A stretch of DNA of 64,000 bases, taken from NCBI RefSeq assembly GCF_037975245.1, contig NC_092567.1, forward strand, positions 18,854,876-18,918,875, written 5' to 3'. Of this stretch, positions 12,370-23,176 are shown in pieces. The stretch comes from Apostichopus japonicus (taxonomy: Eukaryota > Echinodermata > Holothuroidea > Aspidochirotida > Stichopodidae). Position numbers and translations under genes: made by a program. Within the stretch, counting starts at the first letter, position 1. Each line of letters opens with the position of its first letter. The notes below the pieces were generated by a model, which made no database searches, was not told the DNA's origin, and worked only from the letters and a program-made list of their open reading frames with translations.

Positions 12370-12915
12370 TGAGATATTTGAAAATATTACAAAGAATGAC
12401 CCCCGATGACCCCCTAAATGACATTTGACCTCCATTTTCCGAACACCCCTCGTAACTCTCATCCCAAGGAACGTTGTGACCAAGTTTCATTATAACTGGC
12501 CATACACTGTACGAACAGGAGCAATTTGAAAATATAGGACCGCGGCCCGGGCCACAAAAGACCCCTAGTTGATCTTTGATCTCAAATTCATGAACACCCT
12601 GAAGGTAAAACTTCCATAGTACTATCGTGACAAACCCTCAACATTGTACCATGGAATCTGTAGGAGAAGAAGCATTTTGCGTATTTCCACAAAATGGCCC
12701 ATTACGGCCCACATGTGACCTTTGACCCCAAATTTCGGACCATCTCTGATGGCCCTATACCCAATGGTCCTTGTGTCCAAGTTTCATGAAATTCCATCAA
12801 ACACTGTGCGAGTGGGAGCGGTTTTACCAATTGTTGACGGATAGAGTGATAGAATGATAGAGTGATAGACGCCGCACTGTAACAATAGCTCACACCAGCA
12901 TGCTGGTATGAGCTA
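12370..12915. repeat. TGACC-type repeat ending in a palindrome
   Basis: Holds several TGACCTTTGACC / GACCCC segments, tandem GATAGAGTGATAGA near 12839-12870, and ends with an inverted repeat TTAGCTCATACCAGCATGC / its mirror at 12886-12917. The layout resembles non-coding interspersed repeats with a palindromic terminus. No coding sequence. Confidence 0.55.
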
Positions 12916-13312
12916 AAAAAAACTGGGCCTAGCGAAGGATGTTACTACTTTCCAAATTAGTTATTCCTGTTTGTCTATGAGTATGAGTTGCCTGTTCCCT
13001 TTCGAAGTTACGGAAAACTTCTTCGACATTTTCGACCCCAAACGTGTGGATTATTTCTTCCATCTTATTTCTTTTGGATTCTTGAAACTTTCATTGCATG
13101 TGGTCTTTCGGTGTACCGAGACGAAATTACTCTTCTGAAAAAGGGAGGGGCACCGCAGGGCCGACTTGAATGAGGCGGGAACAACAGCGTTCTACTGTAA
13201 CAGCTCGGTGTACGTTACTGGGCGGGAGCACAGCCGATAAATAGTCCGCGCCCACGTTGCATACGTATATAGCAATTGTAAAGGGAGGACGAATTCTAAG
13301 TAGGCGCGGCTC

Positions 13313-14720
13313 TATGGCAAGCCATTTTATTTTTTATTCAGTATTTAATGATATCAACAATTATTTAATGATATCAACAATTATTTAATGATATCATGAA
13401 TTATTTCATGATATCTGAAATTGTTTTAATGATATGTACGTCATATTTGATGATATCAATAATTGGTGCAAGGAAATTATTGATATCATTATTTTATTTG
13501 ATGATATCATAATTAAACTTTCTGATATCAAGAATTGAATTTGTGATATCTTAAAATAGATGAACTATTATAGATATCAATAATTCAGTTGAAGATATCA
13601 TAAATTCAATTTCAGATATCTGTATTTAAATTAGTGATATCAAAAAGTATGACGTACATATCACGAATTCGGCCATGTTTAATGATATCATAAATTCCAA
13701 TTATTGATATCATCAAATATGGCGTACATATCACGAATTCGGCCATATTTATTGATATCATTATTTCGAATTTTTGATATCATAAATTCCAATTAATGAT
13801 ATCATCAAATATGACGTACATATCACGAATTCGGCCATATTTAATGATATCATCAATTATGCCCTCAGTTTGAGCGCCTGGGATTATGTGGCGGGAAGTA
13901 CAGTGCAGTACGGTTAGTGCATTATATTCAGTCTAGAACTGGTTGAGCTTCAATCCCCGCCATATTAAGAGCAGTTTTACGTATTGAGCCTACCGTATAA
14001 CTAATGTAATGTATACTACACTGCACTAGACCCATACCAACTACCACCAGCTTAGTTCCATAAGGCCTGTGTACGGATGAGTTACTGAGACTACGCCGTA
14101 TGACCAGACATATCGCAGCCATATTTAATGATATCATTAAATATGGCCGAATTCTTGATATGTACGTCATAATTGTTGATATCATTAATTCGAATTAGTG
14201 ATATGTACATATCATTAATTCGAATTAGTGATATCAGTAAATATGACGTCATATTTGATGATATCACTAATTCGAATTAATGATATGTACATATCACTAA
14301 TTCGAATTAGTGATATCAGTAAATATGACGTCATATTTCATGATATCAGTAATTCGAATTAGTGATATGTACATATCACTAATTCGAATTAGTGATATCA
14401 GTAAATATGACGTCATATTTGTTGATATCATTAAATCGAATTAGTGATATGTACATATCATCAATTCGAATTAGTGATATGTACATATCACAAATACATT
14501 TAAAGATATCTTTAAATCATTTCTTGATATCACTAATTCATTTAATGATATCATTAAATGAATTATTGATATCAAGAAATGAACTGAATTAATGATATCA
14601 TTAATTGATTTAATGATATCAACAATTCGAATTCTTGATATCAACAATTGATTTAAGGATATCATCAAATAATTAAAGATATCATTAAATATTGAATAAA
14701 AAGTAAAACGGCTTGCCATA
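13313..14720. mobile_element. Palindrome-array TIR element (GATATC element)
   Basis: A 1,408-bp element. Ends are inverted repeats of about 60 bp starting TATGGCAAGCC, and CGGCTC is duplicated directly outside (13307-13312 and 14721-14726). Both arms (about 13345-13860 and 14120-14695) are chains of short palindromes: GATATC, TTCGAA, GACGTC and GATATGTACATATC. The left arm starts with 20-bp units; the right arm holds an 82-bp unit at 14229, 14311 and 14393. A unique core of about 250 bp lies between. No open frame of weight. Superfamily not assigned; a 6-bp duplication is unusual (known for Dada-type transposons, among others). Confidence 0.85.
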
Positions 14721-14726
14721 CGGCTC

Positions 14727-15115
14727 AGCATCGACCGGCGATTTGTAAGTGGACGATATCTGAGTCAACGACCATTTCTGAATGAACGGTTTCTGTACTT
14801 CAACGACGATTTCAAAATGGGCGGCTGTCGCACTTGAGCAACGATCTCTGGGTGAACGGTCTCTGAGTGAACGACCATCTCTGAGTGGACAGCGCCTCAC
14901 GTTAAACGGCAATTACTAAGTGAGCGGCTGCTTGCATTTGAGCGGCGATCTCTAAGTGAACGGTTTTTGGGTGAACGACCATTTCTAAGTGGACGGCGCC
15001 TCACGTTGACCCTTTCCGCGTTCCATACGCGAGTCTTTAATGCCTTTAAACAGCCGCAGTTTCGATAAGTTCTGTAAACAAAATAACTCAGTGTAAACAA
15101 GTCAACACCTTGAAT
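14727..15115. repeat. Degenerate tandem minisatellite
   Basis: Units of about 20 bp of the type TGAACGACCATCTCTGAGTG run from about 14750 to 15010, with a higher-order period near 105 bp (GCGCCTCACGTT at about 14890 and 14997). Two minus-strand open frames rich in RDRSLRDRR are translations of the repeat and not genes. Confidence 0.7.
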
Positions 15116-15315
15116 TATGTTTGCAACAAATGTACGGAGAGAAAATGGTCGAAATTGAATTACATTATAAGGTCTTCAGACAATTTTTGAAAATTGCCGG
15201 GAAGCTAGAAAGTTCAAATATTAGAGTCGAAAAAGTCAAAAATACTGGTTCAACACCAACTTCTTAAAAGCTTGTTCTGTAGCTGAAATGCAAAAAAGAA
15301 AATGACATTTGTTCC

Positions 15316-15967
15316 ATATTATGGGACAAACTAAAACGAATGACAGCGAATGACCGAATGACAATTGACTTTGTACAGGGTTAATTATCATTTGCGAATG
15401 ACAGCGAATGACAGCGAATGACAGCGAATGACAACGAATGACAACGAAGGACAGTGTTGAGAAGAGATGGAATGATTAACGGAGTGGAGTAAATGCGGGT
15501 TATTGGTTTTCTGCGCAAAAATGATTTGAGGAAAATCGCATGTTACGTGGTTGCAGGGTTTGGTGTAATTTACGGATAGAAACCACAGGGAAAGTTTTTG
15601 TGTGAGAATGCGCTTGAGTGCTGTGCTTTTTACCTTTGTAGATTTATGTAGAAAGATAACTGAAGCCGTTTCAAGATTATAGTATTGTTAGTTTCTAACA
15701 ATTAATTTCGGAAAAATGACGTTAAATTTACTTTTTAAAATCAGACTTTCAATTTCGCTTACTATAAGGTGCGTATTTATCTTGTCCGTACTTTACTAGA
15801 TCTAGATACCCACGAAGTCTGAACTGTGATATCCAGTTGAAGCAAATGTCTGTGCTGTCATTACTGTCATTCGTTTTAGTCAACGCAATTTTTTAGTGTG
15901 TACAACATATTGTCATTCGTTATGTGTAACGCAATTGTCATTCGTTTTAGTAACATCCCATATTATA
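15316..15967. mobile_element. TIR element with GAATGACAGC minisatellite
   Basis: Inverted ends of about 30 bp: left ATATTATGGGACAAACTAAA, right (other strand) ATAATATGGGATGTTACTAA, both continuing ACGAATGACA. Next to the left end, the 10-bp unit GCGAATGACA repeats in tandem (15392-15450); inverted copies TGTCATTCG lie near the right end. No coding sequence. MITE-like. Confidence 0.7.
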
Positions 15968-17485
15968 GTTGGACTGATAAGTATACTTAGTCTTAGAATA
16001 GCCTCCATTGTGCAATATATTGTGATACTTCCTATGAAAAACGCAACAAGCTATGTTTATTTTTATAAAATATTTCAGTGATATTTTTCGGACCTTTCCA
16101 TATAACTTTTCAACCATTATATTTATAGTCAAATATCAGGAAACGTCATTGCCTTTAATTGGTTAAAAAAGTTTAGTAAGACAGTAGACGGCTAGGTAAG
16201 GCGAGGTTACATTTAGAATATTGCCCAGCCTTTATTCTGGGTACTGAAGGTTACAGTCAAAGCAGAGAGAAAATTTAAGGACAAAAACCTTCCAATATTG
16301 TCATGATATCAGCTCGAGCAAAGGTAAATCGCATAGAAATATTGAAAGTAAAATCTAAAACTTTAGGTAGTGCGGGATCGCCTTTGCTTCAGCCAAGTCC
16401 TGGCTCATATGACATCAATTCACAGTGGCTCACGACGTACCACTGCGCATTGGCATTTGTATGTAACGAAATCCGGTTGAAGCCTAAACCTACGTTCAAT
16501 GCAAGTAGTGTACTGTATATTACCTACAGATTACTAGTTTCACGAAAATAATAGTATCTAAACAATTCACTCAAGTTATAGTTGGTAACGTTAACAAATT
16601 GAAAAAAAAAAACAGTTCATATTTCTTCGAATTGTCAGTTGTGAAGCTTGAATGAAACTTATCACTGTAGCAGCAATAAATTGCGTGACCGTAGACGAAA
16701 TAATACGAGCAACTAGGCCTAGGTAATGTTGTTACTGGCCTATAGGCTGAACCCACTCAGACTACTGTAGTCTAGATCTACCTTAGTGGGCCTTACATAT
16801 ATTGTATATGTCAGGATAGCCTATCCTAAGTTATGCTTTAAATTCCTAATGTTAGTTAGGCCTACAGTAGCAATTACCAATTCCAAAGGCCCTAGTTATA
16901 GAAACTAGGCGTATTGATCAATCCCTTTTCAAAATTTCAGCAAATTTGGGAGAAATACCAAGTTTGTTGCCCTTGTGATGGAGCCCCCCAAAAGTATGAT
17001 GCATTGTTGGATGGAAAACAACATAATAATTTGGGGTAATATATTTGACCTGAAGGAGGAAAACTTGTGATAGAGGGGTCCCTCCCAAATGGTACCAGAC
17101 TGGAAGCTAAAAAGGGCCATTCTAATTGTAAGATCAGAACATTTTAATAACTGTTACTATTGGCAATATTTCCTTCTGCTGTTAAATTTGAGTAGCTAGC
17201 TAGATAATCACCATTACAGAAGCTTTACCAACTGGTGTAGGCCTTATTAGTTACTTACAACTTTCTTTGCAACTACATAAAAACATTGCAGATGTAACAC
17301 AGATGTCTGGGGAAGTTCAGATGTATGGTAAGTAGGTAACCGTAATTGTTCTTTACTTACAAGAATGTTCATACCTGACATATATATAGATATCATACTC
17401 TCTCCTCCATTATACTCATTATCCAGTATTATTTTTTTGTATTTGAATATATGCCATATTTGCTGCTTTTCTTTTTCTAATACAG
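15968..17485. other. Unique stretch upstream of a possible exon
   Basis: No coding region I can support. A possible short exon at about 17291-17330 is bounded by TTGCAG and GTAAGT, but none of its three frames joins openly to the candidate exon at 17486, so at best it would be untranslated leader. Confidence 0.3.
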
Positions 17486-17572
17486 GAAGTTGCTTCTGGT
17501 CATAATATGAGTGGCCATCACCATCATCATAAACATCGGAGGGAGGAAACTACCTTCGACGGCAGTAACTAT
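17486..17572 (+). CDS. Possible small coding exon, unknown gene
   Basis: An 87-nt segment with a good acceptor (TTTTTCTAATACAG) and a consensus donor (GTAAGT). Only one frame is open throughout; it would give 29 residues with a His run (MSGHHHHHKHRREE, then TTFDGSNY) and is phase 0 on both sides. The internal ATG could be the start codon if earlier exons are untranslated. I do not recognise the protein. It lies on the plus strand in otherwise repeat-free DNA between 16 and 17.6 kb, which is mild support. Transcript data would be needed to accept it. Confidence 0.3.
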
Positions 17573-17629
17573 GTAAGTTATTCACGATCATTTTGCTACT
17601 GTAGAGATTAATTTGGCGTTCACATTTTG

Positions 17630-18126
17630 CAGGCGCGGATCCAGAGGGGGGTCCGGCCCCCCTGCTCTTGGCCCAAAAAAAAAGGAAAAAAAAAAAGAGA
17701 GAAAAAATAATTAAATTAAACGCCAATTTTAAACATGTAGGACGTCAGAAGGGCGGTTATCCTTACAAGTCAGCCAGGTGTGTCTTTTCCGTCAAATGAA
17801 CTATAGTGTGCACGCGTGCTACACGTGCCAAAAATGCCTAAAATCTCAATTTTCAGACTGAAAAGTTTCAAAATTGAGGTGGTGTTCGAATTTTTTTGGG
17901 CGGTGAGGTGGCAGAGCGGTAGGCTGCATAGGAACTCGTACTGATGCAGATACATTTCGAGTGAGTTTTTGTAGGTGCTTTGCATGGCTAAATTGAAGGG
18001 GGTTCCCTGTTGTACTTAAATATCCAAGAATTTCACAATGGATAGAGGGAAACCCACTCCCCTTAGACCCTAGGATCACTGGAGGCCAAACCCCTCACCC
18101 TTCCAGAATCCTGGATCCGGCCCTGC
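17630..18126. mobile_element. hAT-type MITE (GCAGG...GGATCCAG ends)
   Basis: Ends are inverted: TGCAGGCGCGGATCCAG at the left and, on the other strand, TGCAGGGCCGGATCCAG at the right. Such CAGG...GGATCC ends are common in hAT-derived MITEs. Inside, near 17900-17945, lies a tRNA-like strand (GTGGCAGAGCGGTAGGCTGC) resembling the head of the SINE at 44231. No clear target duplication and no coding sequence. Confidence 0.6.
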
Positions 18127-18387
18127 ATCAAACAGTGGTGACGGAACGGGAGGGGGATTGGGGGCTATAGTCAGGTGGCTTAGCAACAATTTTCAGGCTT
18201 AATGTTACTGGCCGGACAAAAGTACCAAATTTGGCATGGAGTTTCTTTTCGACCTATCTATTGATTTTATCCGTGGAACCCACTTGATCGGCTCTGATTT
18301 TCCAAGATGGCGGCCAAAATCCAAGATGGCCGCCAGAAAAAAAGGAAATGTCATATATCTGGCTGTATATATCTGAGATGAACAAAT

Positions 18388-19386
18388 TTATTTAGGTCGT
18401 TCTTTTCGAACCTGTACTCCAGGGCTGCTGTTAGCGAGGATCTCCAGGAAGACTTGTTGTCTGGTATAGACAAGCCCCCCCCCCCCCCCCCTTCAGAGTA
18501 AAACGATAGCTTGGGTTCGCTGCACCGAATTAAGCCTTGGTGCGATTGGAGAGGATCATTTTTTGTTTCATTTGGGGAAAGTGCAAACCAAACCTTGTCA
18601 AAAGGACCGTTCTGTAAAAGACCCCCTTGAGCGGGTGGGCATGGTTTGGTCCACCTACCATCGTAACTGCGCTTTCTCCTTTTGATAGGTTTTTTTGTTG
18701 CATTTGAGAATCCCTCGTTTGCCTTTTTTGTTAGGTTCTGGTGTTGGTTTCTTTTTCGCCACCGCTGGCCCGGATCCTTTTCCAATAACCGGCCAAAGGC
18801 GACACGCCCTTCGGGGTGTTTACTCAGATTGGTGACTCACTTTGTAGAATCAAAGAGGAGGGTGGGCCAGATGTTCTGCTGAACGTGGCCACCTCTGTGT
18901 TATGTTCAATGCTCGCGCCTGTGTGCCCGTCGGCTTGCCAAACCGCCATCTCTCCAGATGTGTGACGGTCTGTGTGTTGTAAGTCACTAGATAGCCGTCT
19001 CCGGGACTTGGCGAGGAGGATTGCACATGGGGTCCTCATCACTAACCATTTTCGCCTAGTCAGGTGGCGATTAGGTTATGGGATTTGTCCCTGTGTGGGC
19101 TGTAAAACCATCGAAACTATGCAACACCTTTTGCTGGCGTGTCCCTTTGTCTGGTTGGTGTGGGAATGATGGTTTCACGCCTTCGTTATAGGTGTTATTG
19201 GTTGTTATTGTTATTGGTTGACCTCAGATGACTAGTGACCTAACTTAGCGTGTGTTGTTCGCAGAATTGACGTTGTGTTTATGAAGGGGGGGGGGGAGGC
19301 CTTGTCTATACCAGACAACAAGTCTTCCTAGAGATCCTCGCTAACAGCAGCCCTGGAGTACAGGTTCGAAAAGAACGACCTAAATA
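18388..19386. mobile_element. Nested TIR element carrying a LINE fragment
   Basis: Inverted ends of about 95 bp (TATTTAGGTCGTTCTTTTCG ... and its mirror), each flanked inward by a run of C or G. Outside and inside the right end lies a direct repeat of about 70 bp (about 19213-19290 and 19386-19455), a sign of complex insertion. Confidence 0.7.
18972..19169 (+). pseudogene. LINE C-terminal zinc-binding fragment
   Basis: A plus-strand frame reading LGYGICPCVGCKTIETMQHL followed by LLACPFVWLVWE. The C-x2-C ... H-x4-C pattern ending in a VWE motif is typical of the zinc-binding domain behind the reverse transcriptase of many LINEs. It is a short remnant captured inside the nested TIR element; no reverse transcriptase core is present. 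Confidence 0.5.
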
Positions 19387-20719
19387 CCTCAGATGCCTAG
19401 TGACCTGACTTAGCGTATGTTGTTCGCACAATTGACATTGTGTTTATGAAGGGTGCACAATCGTACAAACTCTCCCAATGAGTCGGTATTCACATCCGGT
19501 CAGTTTTCCCTCAAGTTACCCTATTATATAGTTGACTCAATGTAATCAGTCTTACATGACACTCGTAACTCCCATATAATAACGGGCTTTGCGACAGTGT
19601 CTATCCACGGTCGATCACACCTCAAAGTTCCCCAATAAGTCCTAAGTGGCTTCCTGAGCCAAAGTGACACAATTAGAATACCAGCCATAACATATAGTCA
19701 TGGTGCTAGCCCGGTTTCATTTACACGTTTGAGGACGGACGGTTTGATGGTCCCGATCAGTAAAGGGCAGAGGGGGTCTGGGGAATGAATATATATATGA
19801 AATTTCCTTTTTTTCCAGGGGGCCATCTTGGATTCTGGCCGCCATCTTGGAAATGGATGGCCCAAGCAACATGCCATGACCATCATCTGTTTCAGTGAAC
19901 CCCGGAAACACCTGAATTGACCACTCATTTGTTCATTTATGACATTTACAGCCATATATATGACATTTCCTTTTTTCTGGCGGCCATCTTGGATTTTGGC
20001 CGCCATCTTGGAAATGGGTGGCTCAAGCAACATGCCATGACCATCATCTGTTTCAGTGAACCCCGGAAACACCTGAATTGACCACTCATTTGTTCATTTC
20101 TGATTTTTACAGCCAGACATATGACATTTCCTTTTTTTCTGGCGGCCGTCTTGGATTTTGGCCGCCATCTTGGAAATGGGTAGCTCAAGCAGCATGCCAT
20201 GACCATCATCTGTTTCAGTGACCCCGGAAACACCTGAATTGACCCCCATTTTTTTATCTCCGATTTTTACAGCCAGATATATGACATTTCCTTTTTTCTG
20301 GCGGCCATCTTGGATTTTGGCCGCCATCTTGGAAATGGGTGGCTCAAGCAACATGCCATGACCATCATCTGTTTCAGTGAACCCTGGAAACACCTGAAAT
20401 GACCACTCATTTGTTCATTTCTGATTTTTACAGCCAGACATACGACATTTCCTTTTTTTCTGGCGGCCGTCTTGAATTTTGGCCGCCATCTTGAAAATCG
20501 GCACCGATAAAGTGTGTTCCACGGATAAAATCGATAGATAGGTAGAAAAGAAACTCCATGCCAAATTTGGTAGTTTTGTCCGGCCGGTAACGTTAAATTT
20601 GCTAAGCCACCTGACTACAAAGGCATTATGATTTTTGTATCATCTCAACGCATCTGATATGTATTACCATATTTCATAGATTGTTTTTTTCTCATCAATT
20701 GAGAAATTGCAGACATGAG

Positions 20720-20935
20720 ATCCATATTTTCAGGCTAGGTACATGCAGCTTAGAATACTCGGGAAGTGCCGTTTCCGGCCATCTGGGGAGTTTGTAAAGC
20801 CAAAAATTTTATGGTACGCTCCGCGCCAACTGATGGTGGCACTCCGCTTAGATAGTCTTACATTCAGGCGCGACTGGACCAGTCGGACCCCCCCTGTCAC
20901 AAATCCTGCATCCGCCCCTGCATGCTCATTAACCT
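20720..20935. repeat. Partial hAT-type MITE, same family as 53675
   Basis: Shares a core with the element at 53675-53978 (GGGAAGTGCC, CCGGC.ATCTGG, GTACGCTCCGCGCCA, CGCTTAGATAGT) and ends AATCCTGCATCCGCCCCTGCA. The left terminus is not clear. Confidence 0.6.
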
Positions 20936-21226
20936 GTCTGTATTATGTGTGTGTTATTTGTTCCTTCTGTTACTGTTACTTGTCATTTAGCCTTTGAAGA
21001 AGATCCTGTTAGGATCGAAACGTCAGTCCAACTTACTTTCACACATTTTCCTACACAGTGGATAAGCAGTTTGCTAACAGTTTTATTTTATTTTGAACTC
21101 AAGTATTGAAGAACGTTAGGCCAGCAGCAAGTGGTTTCGTCAAATAAAAGTACATAAGCAGCACATATTCGGTCACATGTTTGTAGAGAATTACACGACG
21201 AAACTATTTGCTTTTTATTCCTTCAG

Positions 21227-21293
21227 CAATTTCTCCAACAAAACCGGCAGCACGAGATCATACGGTCCATATGACTCCTACGAGCTGGTATAG
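21227..21293 (+). CDS. Possible terminal coding exon, unknown gene
   Basis: Behind a pyrimidine-rich acceptor (TTTTTATTCCTTCAG) one frame gives 21 residues, NFSNKTGSTRSYGPYDSYEL plus V, then TAG. Its composition is protein-like and the C-terminus could be a PDZ ligand, but that is a guess. It would need a preceding exon ending in phase 2; the candidate at 17486-17572 ends in phase 0, so another exon must lie between if both belong together. A different open frame across 21208-21492 also exists. Weak support. Confidence 0.2.
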
Positions 21294-21300
21294 CGTTTTC

Positions 21301-22980
21301 CCAGTAGTACTATATGCACTGTTCCATATAGCCAATCGAAAAATTGCGTACATTACAAGTGTTCGCATAGCACACAGTACAATTACACAGTATGCCTATA
21401 GGTTACGCAACACTGTGAGAGGCGGATTAGAATCTCGGAAACCTGATACCTCGCGGTACAGGTACCCAGATCCGTATGCTGTTTATAGCTAAGGATGAGA
21501 ATGAAATGAATATGCTGCCGCTGTGAGAAGAGGGCAGCATTGTTTTTATCTCAATACATTACATGTATAGAGATATTGTAACAGTAAGTGGGACTCTCTC
21601 TTCTCTTAAAAATTTTTCAGCGTCTTCAAACAAAGTTCTTTTTCTCTGGAATTTCCAGAGCAAGAATATATCATATAGACCAACAAAAGTTACTATTTTT
21701 TATTCCAGTATTGTATCTCATTCTGTGACTTTTTCACCGATTTATGTCCAAATCGGGCCAAATTGGGCTGAAAACACACTTTGGCAGACCTGTTTTGCAC
21801 ACGCTCCAAAATTTATGTTTTATGAAAGAGAATAGAATAGAATAGAATTGTCTTTCAACAGTGGTATCGTCTAAGATAGGGTCCTATGTATTATATATTT
21901 TATTAACATTTTAAACTTTCATTTGTTGTTTACAGGTAGGTATTAATAAAAATTTTACTAGCTGTATATGACATTTTATTGCTTTTATTTGCTTTATTTG
22001 ATGTTTAAATGATTTTTCTTTCTTAAAACAACACTGAGCTGTCGCCCCTACTTTTAGTAAAAAGGTCCGTTTTTGATGATTAAGCCCCGCCCCCAAGTCT
22101 GTTTTGTAGCAGATTGGCTAAGACTCATGACAGCTACATGTTATATACGAAAATGGCTACCCTCGCGACCAATTTTCTGTACTGTAGTTAGGTACGCGAG
22201 GTGTGTATTGCATGCTAATTACATATACACAGCCTGTACTGCTGAATTCTACTTAGTTTATATTAGGCCTTCGTTTTTGTAGCATCCATTTAAGGATAGT
22301 ACTGGTGTTCAGGTAGCTTTTCAGAGCAAGGGCCATGATAAGTTTGTTTGATTGCCCATCATGTATTTTGTATAATTACGTATACACATTCTTGTATTTC
22401 TGAAGGCTACTTACTGTAGGCCTAGTGCATTTAAAAAATATATATATAGGCCTAGGCCCCCTAGGCCTATTAGGCTTTCAGTGATAGCCACATTAGCATT
22501 GTACTGGTGTTCAGACAGCTTTTCCTAGGAAGGACCAGGGTAAGTTTGTTTGATGGGTACGTATAAAACAGGAGCCGGCCATAGCATCACAACTTTTATA
22601 AGACTATAAAAATTGTATAAGGTTATGTTTTATTTATAAGGATATAAGATGTATAAGGTTATAAGAAGTATGTTTAGCATTCTTTTGAACCTGTAATGTT
22701 TGACATCAATTGTACAAAGAATTAAAATAAAATAACAAAATGGAGAGGAACTGAGGTGGCTATTAGGGGAGGAGGAGGCCACCCATCACTTGCATATAAA
22801 AACTTGTAATCTTCTTTTACATTATTTTTTCCAAGTCATAAATCCATGAAATCTTCATGTCAGAAAAATTGAGATGGAAAAACGTGGGTTGTTATATCTA
22901 GAAGTGGACACAGTTTTGATGGTAGTCACCACTACAGTCTACAGTAACATACAGTAGGTCAATAGGCCTACTGTAGCTCT
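21301..22980. other. Intergenic stretch with a local duplication
   Basis: No gene recognised. GAATA repeats lie at about 21828-21850. Two related segments, tactggtgttcaggtagctt (about 22302) and tactggtgttcagacagctt (about 22503), suggest a tandem duplication about 200 bp apart. A GGCCTAGG-rich palindrome sits near 22449-22475. Confidence 0.45.
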
Positions 22981-22988
22981 CAAAGCAG

Positions 22989-23176
22989 GCATCAAGAATA
23001 TGGTCGAGTTGTTCGCCTCTTCTAATTTGGCCGTTGTGATTGACGTCAAACTATATGACCAAAAAGTCCAACAGAGACTGACCCAAGATGAAGGATACCA
23101 CATAAAAACAAGTTCTGAAATATTCTATGACATTACTAAACCTTGCAACGTCGTTCTTTCGACTAACAGGCAATGA
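22989..23176 (+). CDS. Unrecognised short coding-like segment
   Basis: Behind an AG at 22987-22988 one frame stays open to a TGA at 23174-23176. From the ATG at 23000 it gives 58 residues, including MVELFASSNLAVVIDVKLYD and KTSSEIFYDITKPCNVVLST. The composition (hydrophobic core, charged surface, no low complexity) looks more protein-like than its neighbours. I do not recognise it. It could be a last exon, a retrogene piece or part of a decayed transposon; downstream (23400-23980) the DNA has an LTR-like look without proof. Confidence 0.3.

Larger units (their letters stand above)
18168..20617. mobile_element. Long-TIR element with YY1-motif tandem repeats
   Basis: About 2.45 kb with inverted ends longer than 150 bp: TAGTCAGGTGGCTTAGCAA at 18168 and its mirror ending at 20617. 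If the TIR begins at GTCAGG, a TA target duplication is possible, which would suit Tc1/mariner-type non-autonomous elements. The right half (about 19780-20500) holds a unit of about 160 bp repeated some four to five times, each with a pair of GCCATCTTGG motifs. Minus-strand open frames reading SKMAAKIQDGRQKK are translations of these repeats, not genes. A second TIR element is inserted at 18388-19386. Confidence 0.8.

Noticed and set aside
13345-14695. CRISPR-like array, as short repeats recur at regular spacing
   Set aside because: Units are palindromes without unique spacers, bounded by TIRs and a target duplication, in a eukaryotic context.
19698-20393. Overlapping minus-strand frames reading SKMAAKIQDGRQKK again and again
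   Set aside because: They are translations of a tandem DNA repeat in a TIR element; frames shift with the unit length and no start or domain is shared with a known protein.
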